64,000 nucleotides of DNA, taken from the NCBI RefSeq assembly GCF_010668805.1, contig NZ_WUFT01000022.1, forward strand, positions 1 through 64,000. The letters are read 5' to 3'. Positions 50,250 through 58,507 of the stretch are shown here, piece by piece. The position numbers and the translations under genes were made by a program. The notes under the pieces are model-generated. The model was not told the origin of the DNA, made no database searches, and saw nothing but the letters and a program-made list of their open reading frames with translations. Source of the stretch: Rhizobium phaseoli. GTDB taxonomy: Bacteria > Pseudomonadota > Alphaproteobacteria > Rhizobiales > Rhizobiaceae. Every line of letters starts with the position of its first letter. The stretch's first letter is position 1.

Positions 50250-50717
50250 TCAATCCTCGTCGCTGAGGTCGCTGAGCAGCACGGTGATGATGCGCTCCAT
50301 CGAGGTGGCGGTCGCCATGCATTGCTCGATCGGCTCTTGCGAAAGCGAGCGCTCGATGAGATCGGTCTGGATCACCATCGCCGCCTCGGTCAACGTGCGG
50401 CCTTCCGGTGTGAGATAGAGGCGCAGCACGCGTTTGTCGCGCGCATCGCCGCGTCGTTCGATCAAGCCGCGCTTTTCCATCTGCGGTAAGAGCATGCTCA
50501 TATTGGAGCGGCCGACCAGCAGCTTGCGGGCCAGCTCCTGCTGCGAGATGGCTTCGAAACGATAAAGATTGACCAAGATATCGAGGTGCGGCGGCTTGAT
50601 GTCGAGATCGGCAAGCGAGCGGGTCAGCGATTGCTGCATCAGCTGACAGGCGCGCGCCACCGCGATCCAGCTGCGAAAACGCGGGTGATCCCAGGGAAGG
50701 GATTGATTTTTGTTCAT
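50250..50717 (-). CDS. MarR-family transcriptional regulator
   Basis: A 155-residue winged-helix regulator. Helices 3-4 and the wing are in QQELARKLLVGRSNMSMLLPQMEKRGLIERRGDARDKRVLRLYLTPEGRTL (about 60-110), with the DxR wing motif intact. It is divergent from an alpha/beta hydrolase gene with a TGTTCA/TGAACA dyad between them, suggesting control of both. Confidence 0.9.
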   Translation of the reverse strand: MNKNQSLPWDHPRFRSWIAVARACQLMQQSLTRSLADLDIKPPHLDILVNLYRFEAISQQELARKLLVGRSNMSMLLPQMEKRGLIERRGDARDKRVLRLYLTPEGRTLTEAAMVIQTDLIERSLSQEPIEQCMATATSMERIITVLLSDLSDED

Positions 50718-50730
50718 CGTTGTACTTTAT

Positions 50731-50746
50731 TGTTCAGTGTTGAACA
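50731..50746. promoter_or_regulatory. Candidate MarR operator
   Basis: TGTTCA-GTGT-TGAACA is a 6-bp inverted repeat in the 47-base gap between the divergent MarR and hydrolase genes, with a further TGTTCA at 50711. Confidence 0.55.
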
Positions 50747-50764
50747 GTATTTTGGATTCTTACT

Positions 50765-51745
50765 ATGGCAAATTTTGCGCTTGAGGTCACCCGCCTCGGG
50801 TTCTCCCTGCTGCAGGCGGTTTCGCCGGAGCTGGCGGGCAGAGCGGCGTTTCTGCTGTTCTGCCGAACGCCATCGCCGCGGCCGAAAGGGGAGAAGGCCA
50901 AGGCGGCGCATGCAGCCGGTGCCGCCCGGCTTGCCGGCGCCGAACATTTCACCCTCAGGCTTGCCGGCGGGGCGAAAGCGTATGCCTATCGATTGAACGG
51001 CGGGGCGCGGGGCAAGCGCAAACGCTATCTGGTGACGCATGGCTGGGGCTCGAGCGCCGAATACATGGCCGAGCTGGTTTCGATGCTTGCGGCAACGGGT
51101 GCGGAGGTGGTGGCGCTTGATTTTCCCGGTCACGGACGCGCCGGCCGGCGTTTCCTGCATATGGGGCTCGCGGTCGAGGCGATTGCGGCTGCCGAGGCAC
51201 GCTTCGGCGTCTTCGATGCGGTTATCGGTCATTCCTTTGGCGGTGCGGCGCTGATGGTCTCAGCGGCGGGCTTGCTGCCCGGCATGGCGCCGGTTGTCTG
51301 CGAGCGGCTGGTGCTGATCGGCGCGCCGAGCGAGATGGCCTGGCTGTTTACCGATTTCGGCCGGATGATCGGCCTCCGCCCGGCCGCGCAAGCGGCGCTG
51401 GAAAATGCGGTGCATCACGTCACCGGGCGGAGACTGGAGGATTTCGATGCCGGTGAAGCGGCGAGTGCGATCGGCCGGCCGGTGCTCGTCATCCATGCGG
51501 AGGACGACAAGGAGGTGCCGCCGACCCATGCCAGGCGCTATCAGGCTGCCGGGAAGGACGTCCGGCTGTTCTGGGCGAACGGCTTCGGGCATCGGCGCAT
51601 CCTCGGCGCGGCGCCGGTGCTTGCCGCGATCGCGGCATTTCTCGACGGCGATCGGGGCGAAGAGGGCGTTCCCGACGAAAGCATCAAAAAAGATGCGGAG
51701 ATCATTCCGTTTTTTGAGCTTCCGGTAAAGCATGCGGCGCTGTAG
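50765..51745 (+). CDS. Alpha/beta hydrolase
   Basis: A 326-residue cytosolic or membrane-associated hydrolase. RYLVTHGWGSSAEYMAELV holds the oxyanion region, ALDFPGHGRAGRR precedes it to the nucleophile motif VIGHSFGGAALM (Ser about residue 160), and VIHAEDDKEVPPTHARRY carries the acid; FGHRRILGAAP has the catalytic histidine. The N-terminal 60 residues are hydrophobic and basic. The substrate is unknown. It is opposite the MarR gene and 36 bases upstream of the flavin-binding protein gene. Confidence 0.82.
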   Translation: MANFALEVTRLGFSLLQAVSPELAGRAAFLLFCRTPSPRPKGEKAKAAHAAGAARLAGAEHFTLRLAGGAKAYAYRLNGGARGKRKRYLVTHGWGSSAEYMAELVSMLAATGAEVVALDFPGHGRAGRRFLHMGLAVEAIAAAEARFGVFDAVIGHSFGGAALMVSAAGLLPGMAPVVCERLVLIGAPSEMAWLFTDFGRMIGLRPAAQAALENAVHHVTGRRLEDFDAGEAASAIGRPVLVIHAEDDKEVPPTHARRYQAAGKDVRLFWANGFGHRRILGAAPVLAAIAAFLDGDRGEEGVPDESIKKDAEIIPFFELPVKHAAL

Positions 51746-51781
51746 CGTCCGTGCCGATATCAAGCCGCGGCGGGACGCCTC

Positions 51782-52393
51782 ATGAAAATCATCAGCAGCA
51801 TCGAAGAACTCAACACGATCTACGGCGCCGGGCTTTCGCAGGCCTCGGTCGACAAGGTGACGAAGCAATTGACGCCGCTCTATCGGGAGATGATCGCGCT
51901 TTCGCCGTTCGCAGCGCTTGCCACCGTCGGGCCGGAGGGGCTCGACTGTTCGCCGCGCGGCGATCTCGGCGGCGTGGTGCGTGTCGTCGATGACGAGACG
52001 CTGCATCTGCCGGACTGGCGGGGCAACAACCGCGTCGATTCGCTTTCCAATATCGTCCGCGATCCCCGGCTGGCGCTGATGTTCCTGATCCCCGGCTCGA
52101 ACACGACGATGCGCATCAACGGCCGCGGCGTGGTCTCGGACGACGCAGCGCTGCTTTCGAGTTTCGAGATGGACGGCAAACATCCCCGCACCGTCGTGGT
52201 GATTTCGATCGACGAGGTCTATTTCCAATGCGCCCGCGCCGTGATGCGGGCCGAACTCTGGAATGGCCAACATTTCGCCGATCCGGCAGGCCTGCCCACA
52301 CCCGGCCAGATGCTGAAGGCCGCGGTCGGCGATTTCGACCAGGAAACCTACGACCGGGAATGGCCGGGACGCGCGGCGAAGACGATGTGGTAA
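51782..52393 (+). CDS. Pyridoxamine-5'-phosphate-oxidase-like FMN-binding protein
   Basis: A 203-residue split-barrel flavoprotein of the MSMEG_1061 group. ALATVGPEGLDCSPRGDLGGVVRVVDDETLHLPDWRGNNRVDSLSNIVRDPRLALMFLIPG is the FMN-binding core, with the conserved DWRGNNR block. VYFQCARAVMRAELW near residue 148 is the second signature. It likely reduces or binds a small molecule using FMN or F420-like cofactor; the true substrate is unknown. Probably co-transcribed with the hydrolase gene. Confidence 0.85.
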   Translation: MKIISSIEELNTIYGAGLSQASVDKVTKQLTPLYREMIALSPFAALATVGPEGLDCSPRGDLGGVVRVVDDETLHLPDWRGNNRVDSLSNIVRDPRLALMFLIPGSNTTMRINGRGVVSDDAALLSSFEMDGKHPRTVVVISIDEVYFQCARAVMRAELWNGQHFADPAGLPTPGQMLKAAVGDFDQETYDREWPGRAAKTMW

Positions 52394-52396
52394 AAC

Positions 52397-52419
52397 CGCC
52401 GTCACCTGTGATGACGGCG
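52397..52419. terminator. Bidirectional hairpin between convergent genes
   Basis: CGCCGTCA (52397-52404) and TGACGGCG (52412-52419), an 8-bp stem right after the flavoprotein stop, with AAAA upstream serving as a U-run for the minus strand. Confidence 0.6.
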
Positions 52420-52441
52420 TGTCCGTGGCGCAGACTGGTCG

Positions 52442-53509
52442 TCAGGTCTTGTAGATCAGCCAGCTCTTGGTGAAATCCTTCTGCATGCCGTCCTGATAGA
52501 GGATGGTGCAGTTGCGGCCGGCATTCTTGGCGCCGTAAAGGGCGATGTCGGTCTTGCTGTAGAGTTCACCCGCATCCTCGGCGCTCGAGGCCATGCAGAT
52601 GCCGATCGAGACGGTGATCGGGCCGTAATTGACCCGCGTGCGGGAATTCTTGAACGGGGTGGTTTCCAGCGTGCGGCGGATACGCTCGGCGATCGCCGTG
52701 ATCTCCTCGGGCGTATTGCCGTCGATGATCAGCGCGAATTCCTCGCCGCCGGCGCGGGCGACAAAGACATCCCGCCGGACGTTGCTGCGGATGACGGAGG
52801 CGACAGTGGCAAGGATCTTGTCGCCGACGGGATGGCCATAGGTGTCGTTGATCTTCTTGAAGTTGTCGATATCGGCCAGCAGCAGGGCCGTCACCGGCCG
52901 CATGCCGGGATTGTTGAAGACGGCGGCGAGGCGCTCGTCGAAGGCGCGGCGGTTGGAAAGGCGCGTCAGCGAATCGGTGTTGGCGATGCGCTTATATTCG
53001 TCGAGTTCCTTGCGGACCTGATCCATCTCCTGCGAGCGCTGGACAACGTCGCCGACGGTACGTTCGCCGTGCGCCATGGTGTCGCCGGTCGCCTGGCTCA
53101 AAAGTTCGATGGCGTTTTCGATCAGTTCGACGCTGGCATTGCTCTTCGAGGTGATGCGCTTATGGGTCTCGCCGAGCAGCCTGGTATAGCTTTCCAGCGA
53201 GTTTTGCTCCTGCCTCAGGACCCGCAGCAGCCCATCGAGTTCGCCTGAAATGCGCGTATGGGCGTCGTCGAAGATGCGGGCCGGGCTGCTGGTGAAATAT
53301 TGCGCGCCGAGCTCGTCGAGCTCGGCCTGCGTCACCTGGCCGCCGAGGGCTGCAAGGTCCCGGGTGAGCGCCGGGTTGGAGCCGATATAGGCTTCGTAGA
53401 AGAGTTCGTAGTTGCGCGGTATCGGCGCAACGCCCATCGAGCGCATGGCATAGGTGATCTGGCCCGCTACGTCGGGAACCTGCACCTTTGGCGCGACAGC
53501 CGTGTTCAT
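52442..53509 (-). CDS. Diguanylate cyclase (GGDEF domain)
   Basis: A 355-residue cytosolic enzyme making cyclic di-GMP from GTP. The N-terminal half (1-170) is helical, opening with QITYAMRSMGVAPIPRNYELFYEAYIG, a segment shared by many rhizobial cyclases, and ending in a coiled coil. The GGDEF domain (about 175-340) has DSLTRLSNRRAFDERL, DIDNFKKINDTYGHPVGD and active-site GGEEF at 254-258. The RxxD inhibitory site upstream of it reads RRDV, so product inhibition may be lost. There is no membrane segment. Confidence 0.9.
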   Translation of the reverse strand: MNTAVAPKVQVPDVAGQITYAMRSMGVAPIPRNYELFYEAYIGSNPALTRDLAALGGQVTQAELDELGAQYFTSSPARIFDDAHTRISGELDGLLRVLRQEQNSLESYTRLLGETHKRITSKSNASVELIENAIELLSQATGDTMAHGERTVGDVVQRSQEMDQVRKELDEYKRIANTDSLTRLSNRRAFDERLAAVFNNPGMRPVTALLLADIDNFKKINDTYGHPVGDKILATVASVIRSNVRRDVFVARAGGEEFALIIDGNTPEEITAIAERIRRTLETTPFKNSRTRVNYGPITVSIGICMASSAEDAGELYSKTDIALYGAKNAGRNCTILYQDGMQKDFTKSWLIYKT

Positions 53510-53896
53510 CCGGCGAACTCCTCATATATTCGAAGGCAATAATCTATTTGGTAGCTTAAATTTCTTGGGAAAAGATTAAAGCGATATATACCAAAGATTA
53601 CATACGATAAGTTCATGACCGGCCAATACTTCAAGTAGCACCATGATTTTCAAAGAAAATATCTAGCTTTGGTGAGAAAGCGCATGCTCGCTTGACGGGA
53701 GCGATATCTGAAAAACTTGCAGTTCTTCTCCGCATTTTGCACGTATTCATCATATCGATAGTTGTTCGACAGCCCGATATTTCATTGGAAATGGGTTTGG
53801 AATGATATTTCTGAGGCTGTTTGCTGGCGGCGGACTTTGCCGCACATTCATGACGGGGACGGGCGCCGATGCCTGCCCGTCCCACATCCGAGAGCG
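53510..53896. other. AT-rich intergenic region
   Basis: 387 bases between the diguanylate cyclase 5' end and the fumarase 3' end. 53540-53800 is clearly lower in GC than the neighbours. GGGACGGGC (53856-53864) and GCCCGTCCC (53875-53883) form a 9-bp stem 14 bases after the fumarase stop, a likely terminator. An 84-codon minus frame (53631-53885) runs through that hairpin and is not called. A promoter for the cyclase, or a small RNA, could lie here. Confidence 0.45.
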
Positions 53897-55504
53897 TCAG
53901 CCCAGGTTTAGTTCCTGGAAGAAGTCATTGCCCTTGTCGTCGATGACGATGAAGGCCGGAAAGTCTTCGACTTCGATCTTCCAGACCGCTTCCATGCCGA
54001 GTTCGGGATATTCGAAGACTTCGACCTTGCGGATGCAGTCCTGGGCGAGACGGGCGGCGGGGCCGCCGATCGAACCGAGGTAGAAGCCGCCATGTTTCTT
54101 GCAGGCCTCGCGCACGGCGCGCGAGCGATTGCCCTTGGCAAGCATCACCATCGATCCGCCGAAGGACTGGAACTGGTCGACGTAACTGTCCATGCGGCCG
54201 GCCGTGGTCGGGCCGAAGGAGCCGGAAGCGTAACCTACAGGCGTCTTGGCCGGACCGGCATAATAGACCGGGTGGTTTTTCAGATATTCGGGCATGCCTT
54301 CGCCCTTTTCCAGCCGCTCGCGGATCTTGGCATGGGCAAGGTCGCGGGCGACGATGATCGTGCCCGACAGCGACAGCCGCGTCTTGACGGGATGCCGGGA
54401 GAGTTCGGCCAGCACCTCGGCCATCGGCCGGTTGAGATCGATCCGGACGGTCGATTCCGACAGTTTCGCTTCGTCGATCTCGGGCATGTATTTCGACGGA
54501 TCGGTTTCGAGCTGCTCGACGAAAATGCCGTCGCGGGTGATGCGGCCCTTGGCCTGGCGGTCGGCGGAACAGGAGACGCCGAGGCCGATCGGCAGCGAGG
54601 CGCCGTGGCGGGGCAGGCGGATGACACGCACGTCATGACAGAAATACTTGCCGCCGAACTGGGCGCCGACACCCATCTGCTGCGTCAGTCGGTGGATTTC
54701 CTTTTCCATCTCAAGATCGCGGAAGGCGTGGCCGCTCTCGGAGCCTTCGGTCGGCAGTTCGTCGAGATAGCGGGTCGAGGCGAGCTTGACGGTTTTCAGG
54801 TTCATTTCGGCCGAGGTGCCGCCGATGACGATCGCCAGATGGTAGGGCGGACAGGCTGCCGTCCCTAACGTCAGGATCTTCTCCTTAAGGAAGTCGATCA
54901 TCCGGTCATGCGTCAGCAGCGAAGGCGTGCCCTGATAAAGGAAGGTCTTGTTGGCCGAGCCGCCGCCCTTGGCGACGAAGAGGAATTCGTAGGCGTCGGT
55001 GCCTTCCTCGTAGATATCGATCTGGGCCGGCAGGTTGTTCTTGGTGTTCTTCTCCTCGAACATCTTGACCGGCGCGAGCTGCGAATAACGCAGGTTCTTC
55101 TTCTCATAGGCATCCATGACGCCGCGGGCGAGTGCCGCGCTATCGCCGCCCTCGGTCCAGACCCTGCGGCCCTTCTTGCCCATGATGATTGCGGTGCCGG
55201 TATCCTGGCACATGGGCAGCACGCCGCCGGCGGCAATATTGGCGTTCTTCAAAAGGTCGTAGGCGACGAAGCGGTCGTTGTCGGTCGCCTCGGGGTCGTC
55301 GAGGATCGAGGCGAGTTGCTTCAGATGGCCGGGGCGGAGCAGGTGGTTGATATCGGCGAAGGCGGTTTCGGCAAGCAGGCGGATGGCTTCAGGCTCGACG
55401 GTCAGAATTTCCTGGCCCTTGAAGCTGTCGACCGAGACATGGTCGCCGCTGATCTTGCGATAGGGGGTGTTATCCTTGCCGAGCGGGAAGAGATCGTCAG
55501 CCAT
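53897..55504 (-). CDS. fumA: Fumarate hydratase, class I (iron-sulfur type)
   Basis: A 535-residue TCA-cycle enzyme interconverting fumarate and malate with an oxygen-sensitive [4Fe-4S] cluster. The N-terminal domain has PMCQDTGTAIIMGKKGRRVWT, GGGSANKTFLYQ and GTAACPPYHLAIVIGGTSAE, supplying cluster cysteines (Cys in MCQDTG and TAACPP); the third is in LGVSCSADRQAKGRI. The C-terminal domain has SGTIIVARDLAHAKIRERLEKGEGMPEYLKNHPVYYAGPAKTPVGYASGSFGPTTAGRMD. Full length for the fused class I type. A class II fumarase is encoded 1.2 kb away. Confidence 0.93.
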   Translation of the reverse strand: MADDLFPLGKDNTPYRKISGDHVSVDSFKGQEILTVEPEAIRLLAETAFADINHLLRPGHLKQLASILDDPEATDNDRFVAYDLLKNANIAAGGVLPMCQDTGTAIIMGKKGRRVWTEGGDSAALARGVMDAYEKKNLRYSQLAPVKMFEEKNTKNNLPAQIDIYEEGTDAYEFLFVAKGGGSANKTFLYQGTPSLLTHDRMIDFLKEKILTLGTAACPPYHLAIVIGGTSAEMNLKTVKLASTRYLDELPTEGSESGHAFRDLEMEKEIHRLTQQMGVGAQFGGKYFCHDVRVIRLPRHGASLPIGLGVSCSADRQAKGRITRDGIFVEQLETDPSKYMPEIDEAKLSESTVRIDLNRPMAEVLAELSRHPVKTRLSLSGTIIVARDLAHAKIRERLEKGEGMPEYLKNHPVYYAGPAKTPVGYASGSFGPTTAGRMDSYVDQFQSFGGSMVMLAKGNRSRAVREACKKHGGFYLGSIGGPAARLAQDCIRKVEVFEYPELGMEAVWKIEVEDFPAFIVIDDKGNDFFQELNLG

Positions 55505-55687
55505 CGAAGTGACCTTTCTGGTGGGCGTGCGTCGCTAAATTGGAACCGGTCTAAATCCGTGGCGCTGCAAATGCAATCTGGATAGGCGAGCGGCGAAGTC
55601 CGCACTCATCGGGAAAGACGACTTCAGGTTGCCTTTCGCCGGAGGCCGGTTCATATTTCCCGCGACGTTAACGTGCGGGGGCTTCCA

Positions 55688-56515
55688 ATGACGAACGCTA
55701 AACCGACTGCTAACGACGATCTTCGGATTTTCTTCGAGCACGACTGGATCAGAGGGGATTTGCTGTCCAATGACAGCGATCCCGAAGGGGCGGCTATCTA
55801 TCTTCGCTCTTTCGGCAGTGTCAGGGTTGATGCGAAACAGGGACTGACACAGGAAACGATCATCAAGGGCGACTATGGGACCTTTACCGTGCGACCCGAT
55901 GGTCACTTCACCTACGCGCTGGATTACTCGCTCGACGTGGTGAAGAACTTGCAGGCGCACGAGCAGCTGATCGAAGAGATCCGCTACAAGATCTCCGATG
56001 GCTCGGGGGGAACGGATGTCGGGGTTCTGACGCTGGCGATCGACGGCGTCAACGAAGAGGAAAAATACCACGAAATCCTGGATTTCGACGACCTCGGGGT
56101 CACATCCAGGGCAGATGATTTCTCTCTCCCCAATTATCGGGGCTTCGCGCTTTCCGTGAACGGCAGTCACGATCTGACGTTTCTGAACGGTATTGTCTAT
56201 GACACGGTGCCGGGCGTCGACGCCATCACCGAGGACGGTTTCAGCGATACGGTTCTATCGCCGGGTTCGGCGCCGGTGACCCTGAAAATGGTCGATGGCG
56301 GGGACTTCACCTTTCAGGGCGTTTCGATCGCCGAGTGGTCGGCTTCGCCCTTTCATCTGATGCTGACGGCGATGAACGACGGCCAGATCGTCTATCAGCA
56401 GGAACTTGAGATCACCGATCCCAATCTCCTGGTCGAGATTGAAGACATCGATGAAATCAGTTTCGACTTCATGGGCAACTCGGTCGTGTTGGACAATTTT
56501 TCGCTGTTGGTGTGA
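55688..56515 (+). CDS. VCBS/cadherin-like beta-domain protein, 275 aa
   Basis: A 275-residue acidic protein with no cleavable signal peptide. Residues 1-110 resemble a VCBS or bacterial Ig-like repeat: NAKPTANDDLRIFFEHDWIRGDLLSNDSDPEGAAIYL and DGHFTYALDYSLDVV, then YKISDGSGGTDVGVLTLAI. Residues 120-275 look like a beta-sandwich of carbohydrate-binding type (GGDFTFQGVSIAEWSASP, ending in NSVVLDNFSLLV). The acidic, Gly/Asp-rich sequence and hydrophobic C-terminus would suit type I secretion, though RTX repeats are missing. The ATG at 55688 has GGGGG upstream. Confidence 0.6.
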   Translation: MTNAKPTANDDLRIFFEHDWIRGDLLSNDSDPEGAAIYLRSFGSVRVDAKQGLTQETIIKGDYGTFTVRPDGHFTYALDYSLDVVKNLQAHEQLIEEIRYKISDGSGGTDVGVLTLAIDGVNEEEKYHEILDFDDLGVTSRADDFSLPNYRGFALSVNGSHDLTFLNGIVYDTVPGVDAITEDGFSDTVLSPGSAPVTLKMVDGGDFTFQGVSIAEWSASPFHLMLTAMNDGQIVYQQELEITDPNLLVEIEDIDEISFDFMGNSVVLDNFSLLV

Positions 56516-56540
56516 CGCTGGCTCGTGTGTGCGGCGAGAT

Positions 56541-56680
56541 GCCCCTCACCCTAACCCTCTCCCCGTTTTGACGGGGAGAGGGGACGTGCCCTACGAGACG
56601 TTCGCGAGGGACGGAGAGGCTGCGGCATATCCCCTTCGCCCCGTTTACGGGGAGAAGGTGGCGGCAGCCGGATGAGGGGC
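56541..56680. repeat. Inverted repeat related to the 32540 element
   Basis: GCCCCTCACCC and CCCTCTCCCCGTTTTGACGGGGAGAGGG on the left, CCTTCGCCCCGTTTACGGGGAGAAGG and GATGAGGGGC on the right. The two inner hairpins are strong, and outer arms pair GCCCCTCA with TGAGGGGC. It sits between the convergent VCBS-like and fumC genes. Confidence 0.65.
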
Positions 56681-56693
56681 AGCCCGTCATCTT

Positions 56694-58085
56694 CTATTTC
56701 GGGCCGATCATCGTTTCCGGGCGGACGATTGCATCGTAATCTTCCGCCGAGACCAGTCCACTCGCAAGCGCTTCTTCCTTTAGCGTCGTGCCGTTCTTGT
56801 GCGCCGTTTTGGCGATCTTGGCGGCTGCGTCGTAGCCGATCTTCGGGGCAAGCGCGGTCACCAGCATCAGCGAGCGTTCGAGGCCGGCCTTGATGTTGTC
56901 CTCGCGCGCCTCGATGCCGACGACGCAATTGTCGGTGAACGAGACGGCGGCGTCGGCGAGCAACTGCACCGATTGCAGGAAGTTATAGGCCATCATCGGA
57001 TTGTAGACGTTGAGCTCGAAATGGCCTTGGCTGTCGGCAAAGGTCAGCGCGGCGTGATTGCCGAAGATGTGGATGCAGACCTGTGTCATCGCCTCGCACT
57101 GGGTCGGGTTGACCTTGCCGGGCATGATCGAGGAGCCAGGCTCGTTTTCCGGCAGCGCCAGTTCGCCGAGGCCGGCGCGCGGGCCGGAGCCGAGCAGGCG
57201 GATATCGTTGGCGATCTTGAAGAGGGCCGCCGCCGCCGCATTGATGGCGCCATGGGAAAAGACCATGCCGTCATGCGAGGCGAGCGCCTCGAACTTGTTC
57301 GGCGCGGTGACGAAGGGCATGGCTGTTATGGCGGCGATCTCTTCGGCAACCTTTTCTGCAAAGCCCACCGGCGCATTGAGGCCGGTACCGACGGCAGTGC
57401 CGCCCTGGGCGAGTTCGCAAAGGCCGGGCAGGGTCATTTCGATGCGCTTGATGGCGGAGCCGACCTGGGCGGCATAACCGGAAAATTCCTGGCCGAGCGT
57501 CAGCGGCGTTGCATCCTGGGTGTGGGTGCGGCCGATCTTGATGATGTGGCTGAATTCGGTGACCTTCATGTCGAGGGCGGCATGCAGGTGCTTCAGGCTT
57601 GGCAGCAGGTGATGGGCAATCCGTTCGGCGCAGGCGATGTGCATCGCCGTCGGGTAGGTGTCGTTTGACGACTGGCTCATATTGACGTGATCGTTCGGAT
57701 GCACCGGCTTCTTGGAACCCCTGACGCCGCCGAGCATTTCTATAGCACGATTGGAGATCACCTCATTGGCATTCATGTTGGACTGCGTGCCTGAACCGGT
57801 CTGCCAGACGACAAGCGGAAAATGCTCGTCGAGTTTGCCGTCGATCACTTCCTGGGCGGCATTGATGATGGCTTGGCCGAGGCCAGGATCGAGCTGGCCG
57901 AGCGACATATTGGCGCGGGCGGCTGCCTGTTTGACAATGCCGAGCGCCCGCACGATCGACAGCGGCTGCTTTTCCCAACCGATCTTGAAATTGCCCAGCG
58001 AACGCTCGGCCTGGGCGCCCCAATATCGGTCGGCGGCAACATCGATAGGCCCAAAAGTATCGGTTTCGGTGCGGGTTGCGGTCAT
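56694..58085 (-). CDS. fumC: Fumarate hydratase, class II
   Basis: A 463-residue iron-independent fumarase of the aspartase/argininosuccinase superfamily. TETDTFGPIDVAADRYWGAQAERSLGNFKIG opens it, GSGTQSNMNANEVISNRA and NDHVNMSQSSNDTYPTAMH hold active-site residues, and GSSIMPGKVNPTQCEA is the superfamily signature loop. Length is normal. It is heat- and oxygen-stable, complementing the class I enzyme 1.2 kb away. Class II forms are often used under iron limitation. Confidence 0.95.
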   Translation of the reverse strand: MTATRTETDTFGPIDVAADRYWGAQAERSLGNFKIGWEKQPLSIVRALGIVKQAAARANMSLGQLDPGLGQAIINAAQEVIDGKLDEHFPLVVWQTGSGTQSNMNANEVISNRAIEMLGGVRGSKKPVHPNDHVNMSQSSNDTYPTAMHIACAERIAHHLLPSLKHLHAALDMKVTEFSHIIKIGRTHTQDATPLTLGQEFSGYAAQVGSAIKRIEMTLPGLCELAQGGTAVGTGLNAPVGFAEKVAEEIAAITAMPFVTAPNKFEALASHDGMVFSHGAINAAAAALFKIANDIRLLGSGPRAGLGELALPENEPGSSIMPGKVNPTQCEAMTQVCIHIFGNHAALTFADSQGHFELNVYNPMMAYNFLQSVQLLADAAVSFTDNCVVGIEAREDNIKAGLERSLMLVTALAPKIGYDAAAKIAKTAHKNGTTLKEEALASGLVSAEDYDAIVRPETMIGPK

Positions 58086-58507
58086 CGGCCTTGCCTTCCC
58101 TTTACATGCTGTTTTCGGTCATCCGAGAAAGATGAGGTCTTATAGGTTGGAACGTCCGACAAGAAAACTGGACGCCATGCGAAATATTGAAGGCGGAAGT
58201 CATGTTTGCGAGGGTTGTGCGGCGTGCCTTTTAGGCCACTTTCGAAATTTTATGCGTCTGGGCGTTTTCGTCACACTGGTCTCGCGGCAAAAATTGGGTA
58301 AAAAATTAACTAATAATTTCATAATTTTGTGTGAACTTCTGTGCGGCGCCGTGCAGGATCTCCGTCACACAAAATTGAGTCCGCCGGCGCTGGCGGCGCA
58401 GGCCGGTTTCTGATCAATGAGGCCCTACGCTGCTTGAGTTTCGCGGGATAAGAGCTTGAGCCTTGCGCTCGTGACAAGAACAGCATGACACCGGGACTGG
58501 AAGATAT
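58086..58507. other. Regulatory gap with a 12-bp inverted repeat
   Basis: A 422-base gap between the divergent fumC and L,D-transpeptidase genes. AATTTTGTGTGA (58323-58334) and TCACACAAAATT (58365-58376) are perfectly complementary, with an inner palindrome CGGCGCCG (58344-58351). The region to the left is AT-rich (58290-58330). Promoters for both genes are expected here. A plus-strand frame (57712-58413) is a fumC shadow. Confidence 0.55.
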
